Part shown: positions 44,901 to 55,932 of the stretch, piece by piece
Numbering within the stretch: position 1 is the stretch's first letter
Layout of the letters: the number at the start of each line of letters is the position of its first letter
Position numbers and translations under genes: made by a program
The notes under the pieces: generated by a model
Database searches by the model: none
The model's input: the letters and a program-made list of their open reading frames with translations, nothing else
Told to the model about the DNA's origin: nothing
NCBI RefSeq assembly: GCF_014205165.1
Contig: NZ_JACHMZ010000001.1
Location: 7,174,501-7,238,500 of the forward strand
DNA length: 64,000 nt
Direction: 5' to 3'
Source: Micromonospora carbonacea
GTDB taxonomy: Bacteria > Actinomycetota > Actinomycetes > Mycobacteriales > Micromonosporaceae

Positions 44901-44946
44901 CGACCTCATCCGGCAGCCCACCGCTCGACCACTGGAGGGACATTGA
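41929..44946 (+). CDS. NRPS with C-PCP-C architecture, no A domain
   Basis: A 1005-residue protein. The first condensation domain (about 33-450) has LSLAQERLWLID and HHIAFDG at 161-167. A carrier domain (about 470-560) has FFALGGHSLL with the pantetheine Ser533. A second condensation domain (about 585-1000) has SPAQQRFWSVDRL and HHIVFDG at 716-722. Both HHxxxDG motifs are intact. No adenylation domain is present, so the carrier must be loaded in trans, most simply by the free A domain at 53008-54567. The free PCP just downstream may be the acceptor of the second C domain. The start follows GGAAGGA by 6 bases. Confidence 0.92.
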   Translation: MDTRAPGSARETDIPRADFPQNGHPAADSPECAPLSLAQERLWLIDAAAPGAATYLVPVLLRWQGRVDPAVLGVALTAVVARHEPLRTGYRLRGDEPEQFVGPAADVPVRVVRAPGGSWADVEDEVRRLCAEPLDLATGQVLRCVAFTGLSGGDAVLLVLHHIAFDGWSMGRLCADLATAYAAGVDGRPPRLPAVGVRFAELARRDREAGSRPDTRAAVTDRAAELLAAGPGLTLAGALPAAPGRAVERAGGEVVTALPAGLWDRTTALAAEHRVTPFVLFGTAFQVLLSLWSGRDTFRYGVIAANRPGLEADDVVGFFVNTVPLRAALGGADDFAQLCAQARGEAFRTLLYQRLPYHRLTAAARAELVEVAFALQNFPVPGPEVPVRWALPEVLPNGTAKFDLMLTVEERADGWYARWEHDLARYPRPVVTALAEAYLGLLGAVTERYAVPLAELARFGPDPAWATTAAPDATPPTPATAATAGAAPVPEAALRRAAECFAVALADLVDEPPEAVAAGLTPAADFFALGGHSLLVVTMLRRIERQDGTVLSAREFLADPTVAGLARLLAAPPRAAAAPPTGSDGRQATSPAQQRFWSVDRLPWLRQAYLVPTVVDLAGPVDVERLRAAVGTVLARHPALRARFELDRRQRRVYHRTDGPAGDVTVVDAADWTDEQAREAVAEWSWAGFDLARAAPARAHLLDRGGRGVTLVVVVHHIVFDGWSRQLVLRQIAAAYRGEDLPEPVAGTGHTDPDDAAQADTRAVVQALTGAPVDVALPYDRGRGDTQETRAGRLTYDLDPTRADRLRKVAADAGCTMFMVSAALLAVALARVGGQRDFLFAFPWSQRTGARSADAVGLFIDTLVLRADTSGEPTWQELLARVRDAANLSFRHSAAPFDAVAAALHPDRDLGRPPVTPVYLSASDGELAPPDLGPDVTATVRPLDPLHLKYELELTVVDRRQDLRWELLYSAALFDPATAHAVLHAVTAAADDLIRQPTARPLEGH

Positions 44947-45274
44947 CCACCCTGACGGAGGACCAACTGTTCGATCGGGTCCGGGCCGCCTGGGCCGAGG
45001 TGCTCGACGTCGACGATCCGGGCAGCCTCGACCCGGACCAGAACTTCCTGGAGGCCGGCGGCAGCTCGCTGCTGCTCATCATGCTCTGGGAGGACCTGCA
45101 CGAGCTCACCGAGCGGTCGCTGCGGGTGGCCGACCTGTTCCAGCACGCCACGATCCGGGCGCAGGCCAGGCTGCTGGCCGGCGGCGGCGAGGAGCCCCGG
45201 CAGCAGGTGACCGGGGCCAGCCAGCGCCGCGCCCTGCTCGGCCGGGCCCGCACGGCGGAGGTGCCCCGACCGTC

Positions 45275-45278
<4 letters not shown>
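44943..45278 (+). CDS. Free peptidyl/acyl carrier protein
   Basis: A 111-residue carrier protein with FLEAGGSSLLLIMLWEDL, the Ser of GGSSL being the phosphopantetheine site. It starts at TTG 44943, overlapping the stop of the C-PCP-C gene (TTGA), with GGAGGG 3-4 bases ahead, and its own stop overlaps the ATG of the KS gene. It is wedged between a terminal C domain and an initial KS domain. It probably carries the amino acid that the second C domain acylates and then hands the chain to the KS. The last 35 residues form a basic tail. Confidence 0.9.
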
Positions 45279-48693
<3,415 letters not shown>

Positions 48694-48697
<4 letters not shown>

Positions 48698-49542
48698 AGC
48701 AGCGACATGTCGCCGTGCTGGGCGCGGGAGTGATGGGCAGCGCCATCGCCGCCCTCGCCGTCGGCAACGGCCTGCCGGTCACCCTGGTCGACGTCGACCG
48801 GGCCGTGCTGGACCGGGCCCGGGGCGAGGTCACCCGCCACCTGCGGCTGGCCCGGCTGATGGGGGCGCAGACCGGGGCGGACGTGGCCGAGCTGCGTACC
48901 ACCGTGGACCTGGCCGACGTGGCCGACGCCGACGTGGTCGTCGAGGCCGTCACCGAGCTGGCCGACGTCAAGGCGAAGGTGCTCACCGAGGTGTCCGCGC
49001 TCGTCGGGCCGGAGGCGCTGGTGCTCACCAACACCTCCGCCATCCCGGTGGACGAGCTGGCCGGCTCGGTCGCGCACCCCGAGCGCACCGTCGGCGCCCA
49101 CTTCATGAACCCGCCGTACCTGATCAAGACGGTGGAGGTGGTCCGGGGGCCGCGCAGCTCCGAGGCCGCGCTGGCCGTCGCCCGGGACTTCCTGACCGGC
49201 ATGGGCCGGGAGGTCGTGGTGGTCGGGGACGGGCCGGGCTTCGTCATCAACCGGGTGCTGCAACGGATGATCAACGAGGCGGCCCGGATCGCGGACGAGG
49301 GGCTCGCCACGCCGGAGGAGATCGATCTGCTGTTCACCGGCTGCCTCGGGCACCGCACCGGACCGCTGGCCACCGCCGACCTGATCGGCCTGGACAACGT
49401 CGTCGACTCGCTGCAGGTGCTCCGCGACCGCACGGGCGACCAGGGTTACGAGCCATCCGCGCTGCTGCTGGCCAAGGTCGCCGACGGCGACTTCGGGCGC
49501 AAGACCGGGCGTGGCTTCTACGAGCACAGGGGGACCAAGTGA
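48694..49542 (+). CDS. 3-hydroxyacyl-CoA dehydrogenase-like enzyme (FkbK type)
   Basis: A 282-residue NAD-binding protein: Rossmann loop VLGAGVMGSAIAALAVGNG (residues 7-25), then NTSAIPVDELAG, AHFMNPPYLIKTVEVV (with the catalytic His) and GPGFVINRVLQRMINEAA. In methoxymalonyl- and hydroxymalonyl-ACP pathways (FkbK, ZmaG) this enzyme oxidises the C3 hydroxyl of glyceryl-ACP. The family link is strengthened by the neighbours of FkbJ, FkbI and FkbH type in the same operon. Starts at ATG 48694 overlapping the KS gene stop; its end overlaps the ACP gene by 4 bases. Confidence 0.88.
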
Positions 49543-49820
49543 GCTCATCGACCACCGACCAGCACACCCTCAGCCCGGGATCGATCCGCGGCCAGCTCAC
49601 CGCGTTCCTGGAGCGGCAGACCAAGAAGGACATCGAACCGAACCTCGACATCTTCGCCGCCGGCCTGGTCTCGTCGCTGTTCGCGCTGGAGCTGGTGGTG
49701 CACATCGAGTCGACGTTCGACGTCGTCATCGGCGGGCCCGACCTGCGGCTCGACAACTTCCGGACGGTCGACCGGATGACCGAGCTGGTCCTGCGGCTGC
49801 GCGGGGACTCCGATGGCTGA
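49539..49820 (+). CDS. Acyl carrier protein of extender-unit pathway (FkbJ type)
   Basis: A 93-residue free ACP starting at GTG 49539 (GTGA overlap with the preceding stop). It has the carrier motif DIFAAGLVSSLFALELVVHIESTF, in which the Ser of VSSL is the pantetheine site; this SSLF form is typical of FkbJ-like ACPs that carry the glyceryl unit. It is separate from the NRPS/PKS carriers and lies between the FkbK- and FkbI-like genes, overlapping the latter by 8 bases. It should hold glyceryl, then hydroxymalonyl-semialdehyde and hydroxymalonyl. Confidence 0.88.
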   Translation: MSSSTTDQHTLSPGSIRGQLTAFLERQTKKDIEPNLDIFAAGLVSSLFALELVVHIESTFDVVIGGPDLRLDNFRTVDRMTELVLRLRGDSDG

Positions 49821-50922
49821 GCGGTGGTCGGAGGCGGCGGCGCTGGTCGCCGCCGCCGTCGGCGATCACGCGGAGACCTGGGACCGCACCGGTCGGATCC
49901 CGCTGGAGACCCTGCGCGAGCTGGGCACCAAGGGGGTGCTCTGCGCGCAGATCCCCCAGGAGTACGGCGGCCTCGGCCTGTCCAGCCTGGACAACGGCGA
50001 GCTGACCGCCGCCACCGGGGCCCGGTGCAGCTCGCTGCGCAGCGTCCTCACCTCGCAGGGCATGGCGGCGTGGACCATCCTGCGCCTCGGCTCGGCCGCC
50101 CAGCGGCGTGCCCACCTGGCCGCGCTGTCCAGCGGCAGCCTCGCCGGGGTCGCCTTCAGCGAGCCGGGGGCGGGCAGCGACCTGTCCGCGATGAGCACCC
50201 GGATCAGCGAGGACGGCACCGGCCTGCGGGTCGACGGGCAGAAGGTGTGGATCACCGTCGGCGCGTACGCCGACCTGCTGGTGGTCTTCGGCCGCTTCGG
50301 CGACGAGGCCGCGGCCGTGCTGGTGCCGACGGACGCGCCGGGCGTCCGCATCGAGCGGGTGGCCGACCCGCTCGGCTGCCGGGCCGCCGGCCACGCCGAC
50401 GTCCACCTCGACGGGGTACGCCTGCCCAGGGACGCGGTGCTCGGCGGGGCGGCCATGCCGCTGGGCCTGATCGCCACCACGGCGCTGACGTACGGCCGGG
50501 TCTCCGTGGCCTGGGGCTGCGTGGGGATCCTGCGCAGTTGCCTGGCCGAGGCCGCCCGGCACGCCGCCTCCCGGGCCCAGGGCGGGGCCATGCTCGCGTC
50601 CCACCAGCTCGTGCGGCGGCACCTGGCGGAGCTGACGGTCGCCGAGCAGGCCGCGACCCGGCTGTGCGAGCACGCCAGCCGGGCCTGGGACGCCCGGACG
50701 TCCGACCTGGTCATGGCCGCGGTGCTGGCCAAGCACTTCGCCGCCACCCGGGCCGCCGAGGGGGCGAGCACGGCGGTGCAGGTGCTCGCGTCGGCCGGCA
50801 GCCGCGACGGGCACCCGGTGGCCCGCGCCTACCGGGACGCCAAGCTCATGGAGCTCATCGAGGGGAGCAACGAGATGTCCCAGCTCATGCTGGCCGACCA
50901 CGCGCTGGCGGCCTGGTCATGA
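49813..50922 (+). CDS. Acyl-ACP dehydrogenase (FkbI type)
   Basis: A 369-residue flavoprotein of the acyl-CoA dehydrogenase family: IPQEYGGLGLSSLDNGE, GVAFSEPGAGSDLSAMSTR, KVWITVGAYADLLVVFG and the terminal LMELIEGSNEMSQLML block. In the FkbH-K and Zma pathways this enzyme acts on ACP-bound C3 units to give the malonyl form. It lies directly between the ACP and a KASIII-like gene, with ATGA overlap to the latter. Start ATG 49813 is preceded by GGGGAC; the overlap with the ACP gene supports coupling. Confidence 0.9.
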   Translation: MAERWSEAAALVAAAVGDHAETWDRTGRIPLETLRELGTKGVLCAQIPQEYGGLGLSSLDNGELTAATGARCSSLRSVLTSQGMAAWTILRLGSAAQRRAHLAALSSGSLAGVAFSEPGAGSDLSAMSTRISEDGTGLRVDGQKVWITVGAYADLLVVFGRFGDEAAAVLVPTDAPGVRIERVADPLGCRAAGHADVHLDGVRLPRDAVLGGAAMPLGLIATTALTYGRVSVAWGCVGILRSCLAEAARHAASRAQGGAMLASHQLVRRHLAELTVAEQAATRLCEHASRAWDARTSDLVMAAVLAKHFAATRAAEGASTAVQVLASAGSRDGHPVARAYRDAKLMELIEGSNEMSQLMLADHALAAWS

Positions 50923-51881
50923 CCGTCGGCATCGGGGCGATCCACTGCGTCCTGCCGGAGGGGTCCACCCCGGTCGCCGGGCTGCCCGAGGTCGACGCGC
51001 TGCGGACCGAGGAACGCGAGTTCGTCGGCACCTGCGGGATCGACCGCGTCGGCGTGTTCCCGGACGCCCCGACCACGGACTTCGCCGTCCAGGCGTGTCA
51101 GGAGCTGGGCAAGGCGACGCCGCTGGACCCGGACGTGCTGATCATGGTGGGGTCGCGCGCGCCGGACGTCCTGCTCGGCTCCGACTCGGGGCGGCTGCAA
51201 CTCGACGGCGGCTTCGACCGCGCGTTCGCCTTCACCCTGGACGGTCTCGGCTGCACCGGTTCCAGCGCCGCCTGGGCGCTGGCCCGGGACCTCCTGGTCG
51301 CCGACCCGGGCCGGCAGAGCGTGCTGATAGCGCACGCCAGCCGCCCCACCGGCGTGGACCGGGTGCGCTTCCCGGTGACGGTGATCGGCGACGGGGCGTA
51401 CGCGATGACCGTCGTCCGCGGCGGCAGCCCGGCCCTGGTGGCGCACCGGCAGGAGAGCGACGGCACGTTCCACGACCTGTTCCGGGTGGACTACAAGCAG
51501 TCCCCCTGGTACGAGTGGCGCGAGGAGTGCGAGTCGCCCGACCGGTACCGGTTCGAGCTGGCCCTGCACAGCCGGCAGCGGCTGGGCCGGATGGTCGAGA
51601 CGGTCCTCGCCGACGCCGGGATCACCAAGGCCGACGTCGCCGCGACGCTCATGCAGAACGTGACCGCGAGCGCGTACGGCTTCTACCAGTCCCTGCTCGG
51701 GCTGCCCATCCACCCGGTCTGCCAGCGCCAGCTCGCCGCGTACGGCCACCTCGGCGCGATGGACGTCGTGCTCAACCTGGACCGGCTCCTCGCCGGTGGC
51801 GACGTCGGCTCCGGCGATCACGTCCTGGTCCTCAACAACAGCCCCGTGGCGGCCTGGGCGGCCACGGTCTGGCGCATCTGA
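50919..51881 (+). CDS. KASIII-like enzyme embedded in extender-unit operon
   Basis: A 320-residue ketosynthase III-fold protein. By count the nucleophile is C112 in DGLGCTGSSAA, the same number as in FabH. The FabH catalytic His (H244) position reads Met245 in ATLMQNVT, and the Asn (N274) position reads His277 in AAYGHLGAMD. Published FabH mutants show Cys is needed for acyl loading, and His and Asn for decarboxylation, so ordinary decarboxylative condensation is doubtful. KASIII-like acyltransferases (CerJ class) are a precedent for transfer without condensation. It sits between the FkbI- and FkbH-like genes, so its substrate is probably the glycerate-derived C3 unit. Confidence 0.85.
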   Translation: MTVGIGAIHCVLPEGSTPVAGLPEVDALRTEEREFVGTCGIDRVGVFPDAPTTDFAVQACQELGKATPLDPDVLIMVGSRAPDVLLGSDSGRLQLDGGFDRAFAFTLDGLGCTGSSAAWALARDLLVADPGRQSVLIAHASRPTGVDRVRFPVTVIGDGAYAMTVVRGGSPALVAHRQESDGTFHDLFRVDYKQSPWYEWREECESPDRYRFELALHSRQRLGRMVETVLADAGITKADVAATLMQNVTASAYGFYQSLLGLPIHPVCQRQLAAYGHLGAMDVVLNLDRLLAGGDVGSGDHVLVLNNSPVAAWAATVWRI

Positions 51882-51895
51882 CGAAGGGAACGACC

Positions 51896-53011
51896 GTGAG
51901 CCAGACTCCACCGACGGTGAAGTGTCTCGTCTGGGACCTGGACAACACCCTGTGGCGGGGCACGCTGCTGGAGGACGGCGAGGTGACCCTGCCCGACGAG
52001 GTGCGGGAGGTCATCGCCACCCTGGACGCCCGGGGGATCCTCCAGTCGGTCGCCAGCCGCAACGACCACGAGCACGCGTGGGCCCGGCTGGTGGAACTCG
52101 GCGTGGCCGACTACTTCGTCGTCCCGCAGATCGGCTGGGGGCGCAAGCCCGACTCGATCCGGGCGATCGCCGACGAGCTCCAGTTCGCCCTGAACACGAT
52201 CGCGTTCATCGACGACCAGCCGACCGAGCTGGCCGAGATCGGCCACCAGCTGCCCGAGGTCCGGTGCTACCGGGCCGACCAGGCCGGGACGCTGACCGGC
52301 CTGCCCGAGTTCAGCCCGGCGGCCGTCACGGTGGACTCCCGCCGCCGCCGGCAGATGTACCAGGCGAAGTTCCGCCGGGACACCGCGCGGGAGGGTTTCC
52401 AGGGCCCGGACGAGGAGTTCCTGCGCAGCCTGGAGCTGGAGATGGTCATCGACCGGGCGCGGGACGAGGACATCTCCCGCCTGGAGGAGCTGACCCTGCG
52501 CACCAGCCAGATGAACGCCACCGGCGTGCACTACTCCGACGCGACCCTGCGCGGCCTGCTCGACGACCCGCGGCACGAGGTGCTGGTGGTCAGCATGACC
52601 GACCGGTTCGGCCCGCACGGCGCGGTCGGGGTGGCGCTGCTGGCCCGGCACCCGGGCGTGTGGCACCTGAAGCTGCTCGCCACCTCCTGCCGGGTGGTGT
52701 CCTTCGGCGCGGGCGCGATCATCCTGCGCTGGATCGGTGACCAGGCGGCGCGGGCCGGCGTGCACCTCGCCGCGGACTTCCGGCCGACGAACCGCAACCG
52801 GATCATGGAGGTCGCCTACCGGTTCGCCGGCTTCGCCGACGACGGGTGCGACTGCCTGGCCGACGTGGGCCCGGCGGGCGAGGAGGGGGTGCAACTGCTG
52901 CACCTGCGGCCCGAGCGCACCTGCGGGCCGACGTCGCTGCGGCTGCGCGCCCCGGCGCTCGACGACGCCGACACCGGGCTGCGGGACTGGTCGGAGGTGG
53001 TGCCGGCATGA
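51896..53011 (+). CDS. FkbH-like glyceryl-ACP synthase
   Basis: A 371-residue FkbH-family protein: a HAD-like phosphatase domain (about 1-150) with VWDLDNTLWRGTLLEDG (D-x-D-N-T) near residues 12-28, then SRNDHEHAW and FIDDQPTELAEI. A GNAT-like domain lies at about 190-320 (LRTSQMNATGVHYSD). FkbH enzymes take 1,3-bisphosphoglycerate, dephosphorylate it and load D-glyceryl on a dedicated ACP. The whole set FkbK-J-I-H is present here and FkbG (O-methyltransferase) is not, as in the zwittermicin-type hydroxymalonyl pathway. GTG 51896 has AGGGA 6 bases ahead. Confidence 0.93.
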   Translation: MSQTPPTVKCLVWDLDNTLWRGTLLEDGEVTLPDEVREVIATLDARGILQSVASRNDHEHAWARLVELGVADYFVVPQIGWGRKPDSIRAIADELQFALNTIAFIDDQPTELAEIGHQLPEVRCYRADQAGTLTGLPEFSPAAVTVDSRRRRQMYQAKFRRDTAREGFQGPDEEFLRSLELEMVIDRARDEDISRLEELTLRTSQMNATGVHYSDATLRGLLDDPRHEVLVVSMTDRFGPHGAVGVALLARHPGVWHLKLLATSCRVVSFGAGAIILRWIGDQAARAGVHLAADFRPTNRNRIMEVAYRFAGFADDGCDCLADVGPAGEEGVQLLHLRPERTCGPTSLRLRAPALDDADTGLRDWSEVVPA

Positions 53012-54567
53012 CCGGGACGACCCTCTACGAGCTGTTCGCCGCCTCCGCCGACCGCTACCCGGACGCGATCGCGCTGGAGGTCGAGGGCGACGAGGTGTCC
53101 TACGCGGACCTGCACCGCCACGCCCTCGCGCTGGCCGGGGAGATCGTCGCCCGGCACGGCGGCGTGCCGGCCCGGGTGGCGCTGCTCGCCCAGCGCAGCG
53201 TCACCGCCTTCGCCGGCTACCTCGCCGCGCAGCGCCTCGGCGCGGCGGTGACCCCCCTCAACCCGGGCTACCCGGTGTTGCGCAACCGGCGGGTGTGCGA
53301 CCTCGCCCGCGTGGACGTGCTGGTCGCCGACGAGTCCGGCGCGCCGCAACTCGCCGACGGCCTCGGCGACGCCGCCCCGACGGTGCTCGCGCTCGACGAC
53401 GACCGGGTCCGCGCGCTCGCCGGCACCGGCGTCGGCCTCGCCGGCTACCACGGCGGCCCGGACGACGTGGCCTACGTCCTGTTCACCTCCGGGTCGACCG
53501 GGCGGCCCAAGGGGGTGCCGGTCCCGCAGCGCGCGGCGGTGGCGTACGTCCGCCACAACGTCGACCGCTTCGCCGTGGGCCCGGGGGCGCGGGTGTCCCA
53601 CACCTTCGACCTCACCTTCGACCCGTCGGTGTTCGACCTCTTCGTGACCTGGGCCGGCGGCGCGACCCTGGCCGTGCCCCGCCGCGCGGAGCTGCTCAAC
53701 CCCGTGGACTACCTGCGGGACCGGCGGATCACGCACTGGTTCTCCGTGCCGTCGGTGGTCTCGGTCGGTGACGAGCTGGGCACCCTGCCCACCGGGCAGG
53801 TCACCGACCTGCGGTACAGCATCTTCATCGGCGAGCCGCTCACCTACCGGCAGGCCGAACGGTGGCAGGAGATCGCCCCGGGGGCCGTCGTCACCAACGT
53901 GTACGGGCCGACCGAGCTGACCGTGGCCTGCACCGAGTTCCGGCTGGACCTCGACCCGCTGCGGTGGCCGGCGACCTCCAACGACACCGTGCCGATCGGG
54001 CCGGTCTACGACTTCCTCGACCACGTGATCGTCGGCGCGGACGGCCGCGCCGCCGAGGAGGGCGAGCTGTGCGTGCGCGGGGTGCAGAGGTTCGTCGGAT
54101 ACCTGGACTCCGGCGACGATGTCGGCCGATTCTTGACGTATGGTCCCGACGGCGCCGAACCGTACGAAGGCGGCGGCCTCACCGACGAGCACTACTACCG
54201 CACCGGGGACCGGGTCCGCATCGAGGACGGCAACCTCGTCCACCTCGGCCGGTTGGACAACCAGGTGAAGGTGCGCGGGTACCGCATCGAGCTCGGTGAG
54301 ATCGAGGCGGCGCTGCGCCGGCACTACGGCGTGACCCAGGCCGTCGTCGTCGCGGTCAACCGGACAGGAGAGACGGAATTGATCGGCTTCTACACGGGCG
54401 AGGAGGCGCCGCAGTTGCGGCGCTGGCTGCGCCGGCAGGTGCCGCTGCACATGGTGCCCCGGGTGCTCAACCACCTGGCCGCCATGCCGCTGAACGCCAA
54501 CGGCAAGATCGACCGGGGGGTGCTGCGGGACTCCGTGGCGGAACTGGCGACGGCGGGCCCGGCGTGA
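53008..54567 (+). CDS. Free adenylation (A) domain
   Basis: A 519-residue stand-alone adenylation enzyme. A3 is YVLFTSGSTGRPKGV at 156-170, A5 NVYGPTELT, A7/A8 YYRTGDRVRIEDG ... LDNQVKVRGYRIELGEIE, and the A10 Lys is in LNANGKIDRG. The substrate pocket read by eye (D205 P206 F209 F245, then I, I, V, V, A and Lys) matches no code I know, so the amino or carboxylic acid is unknown. It lacks a carrier domain and must act in trans on the C-PCP-C carrier and/or the free PCP. The ATG overlaps the FkbH stop; its own end overlaps the MFS gene. Confidence 0.88.
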   Translation: MTGTTLYELFAASADRYPDAIALEVEGDEVSYADLHRHALALAGEIVARHGGVPARVALLAQRSVTAFAGYLAAQRLGAAVTPLNPGYPVLRNRRVCDLARVDVLVADESGAPQLADGLGDAAPTVLALDDDRVRALAGTGVGLAGYHGGPDDVAYVLFTSGSTGRPKGVPVPQRAAVAYVRHNVDRFAVGPGARVSHTFDLTFDPSVFDLFVTWAGGATLAVPRRAELLNPVDYLRDRRITHWFSVPSVVSVGDELGTLPTGQVTDLRYSIFIGEPLTYRQAERWQEIAPGAVVTNVYGPTELTVACTEFRLDLDPLRWPATSNDTVPIGPVYDFLDHVIVGADGRAAEEGELCVRGVQRFVGYLDSGDDVGRFLTYGPDGAEPYEGGGLTDEHYYRTGDRVRIEDGNLVHLGRLDNQVKVRGYRIELGEIEAALRRHYGVTQAVVVAVNRTGETELIGFYTGEEAPQLRRWLRRQVPLHMVPRVLNHLAAMPLNANGKIDRGVLRDSVAELATAGPA

Positions 54568-55928
54568 CGGCGACCGCCCGGCTGCGTGCCGTGACGGCCG
54601 AACTCGTCCCGCCCGCGGGCGTGGTGCGGGTGGTGTCGCTGAGCAACCTGGCCAAGACCGCCGCGCACGGCATCATCATGTCGGTAAGCGTGCTGTACTT
54701 CACCACGTCGATCGGGATCTCGGCCACCAGGGTCGGCCTGGCGCTGACCATCGGGGCGGCGGTCGGCATGCTGGTCGCGGTGCCGGCGGGTCACGCCGCC
54801 GACATCTTCGGACCGCGCAACGCCACCGTGCTCGCCATGCTCGCGCTCGGGCTGGTCACCTGCGGCTACGCCTTCGCCACCAGCTTCTGGTGGCTCACCG
54901 CCGTCGCCTGTCTCGTGCTGGCCGGCGAGTCCGCCACCGACGCGTCCCGGGGGGCGCTGGTCGCCGGCGTGGTGCCGCCGGAGGAACGGGTCCGGGCCTG
55001 GTCCTACTTCCGCGCCGTGGCCAACCTGGGCGTCACCCTCGGCGCGGTGATCGGCGGGATCGGGCTCTACTTCGACTCCCAGGCGGGCTACCGGGCGCTA
55101 CTGCTCCTCGCGGGTGCGCTGTTCGCGGTCGCCGGCCTGGCCTACCTGCGGGTGCCGGTCGTGCCGCCGACCCGCAACACCGAGGCGCAGCCCAGCCTCG
55201 TCGTGCTGCGGGACCGGCCGTACGCGGCGTTCGTCGTGCTCAACGCGCTGCTGGTGATGAACGGGCCGCTGCTGACCGTGGCGCTGCCCATCTGGATCGC
55301 GCAACGCACCGAGGCCCCCACCGCGATCTACCCCGTCATCCTCGTGATCAACACGATCTGCGTGGTGCTGCTACAGGTACGCGTCAGCCGGGGAGCGGAA
55401 CGCCTCGACGGTGGCGCGTGGGCCTGGCAACGGGCCGGGCTGGTGCTCGCCGCGTGCTGCGTGCTCTTCGCCCTCGCCGGTGGCCTGCCCGTCTGGGCCG
55501 CGGTGGCGGCCCTGCTCGCCGGCGCCCTCGTGCACGTGCTCGGCGAGATGCTGCACAGCTCGGGGGCGTGGTCCCTGGCGTACGGGCTGGCCCCCGAGGG
55601 CAGCCACGGCCAGTACCAGGGGCTGTTCGGCATGTCCACGCAGCTCGGCTCCACCATCACCCCGTTCGCCGCGACCGTGCTCATCATCGGCTTCGGCTGG
55701 TCCGGCTGGCTCGTCTTCGGCGCGGTCATGTGCGCCGCCGGCCTGCTCGCCCCCGTCGTGGTGCGCGCGGCGCGCAAGGACCCGACCCGCAGCGGCTTCT
55801 CCGCGCCGGACGAGCCGGCGAAGGTGCCCGAGACCAGGCCGGCGACGGACGAGCCGACGGCGGGCGAGTCGGCGACGGTGGCCGGCGACGGGGCGGCCGG
55901 TGATCCCCTCTCGACCGACAGGAGCTGA
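54564..55928 (+). CDS. MFS exporter of the cluster
   Basis: A 454-residue major facilitator protein with about 12 transmembrane helices and a hydrophilic, Glu/Pro-rich C-terminal tail of some 40 residues. Helical blocks include IIMSVSVLYFTTSIG, GLALTIGAAVGMLVAVPAGHAADIFGPRNATVLA (loop 2-3 G-x-x-x-D/P-x-G) and LVIMNGPLLTVALPIWIAQRT-like segments. It is embedded in the operon (4-base overlap with the A-domain gene), so it is probably the exporter and/or self-resistance determinant for the product. Confidence 0.9.
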   Translation: MTATARLRAVTAELVPPAGVVRVVSLSNLAKTAAHGIIMSVSVLYFTTSIGISATRVGLALTIGAAVGMLVAVPAGHAADIFGPRNATVLAMLALGLVTCGYAFATSFWWLTAVACLVLAGESATDASRGALVAGVVPPEERVRAWSYFRAVANLGVTLGAVIGGIGLYFDSQAGYRALLLLAGALFAVAGLAYLRVPVVPPTRNTEAQPSLVVLRDRPYAAFVVLNALLVMNGPLLTVALPIWIAQRTEAPTAIYPVILVINTICVVLLQVRVSRGAERLDGGAWAWQRAGLVLAACCVLFALAGGLPVWAAVAALLAGALVHVLGEMLHSSGAWSLAYGLAPEGSHGQYQGLFGMSTQLGSTITPFAATVLIIGFGWSGWLVFGAVMCAAGLLAPVVVRAARKDPTRSGFSAPDEPAKVPETRPATDEPTAGESATVAGDGAAGDPLSTDRS

Positions 55929-55932
55929 CCGG

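Noticed and set aside
41803..44943. Minus-strand open frame (about 1046 residues) opposite the C-PCP-C gene
   Set aside because: Low-complexity composition and no domain; the plus strand has two intact HHxxxDG motifs and a carrier site.
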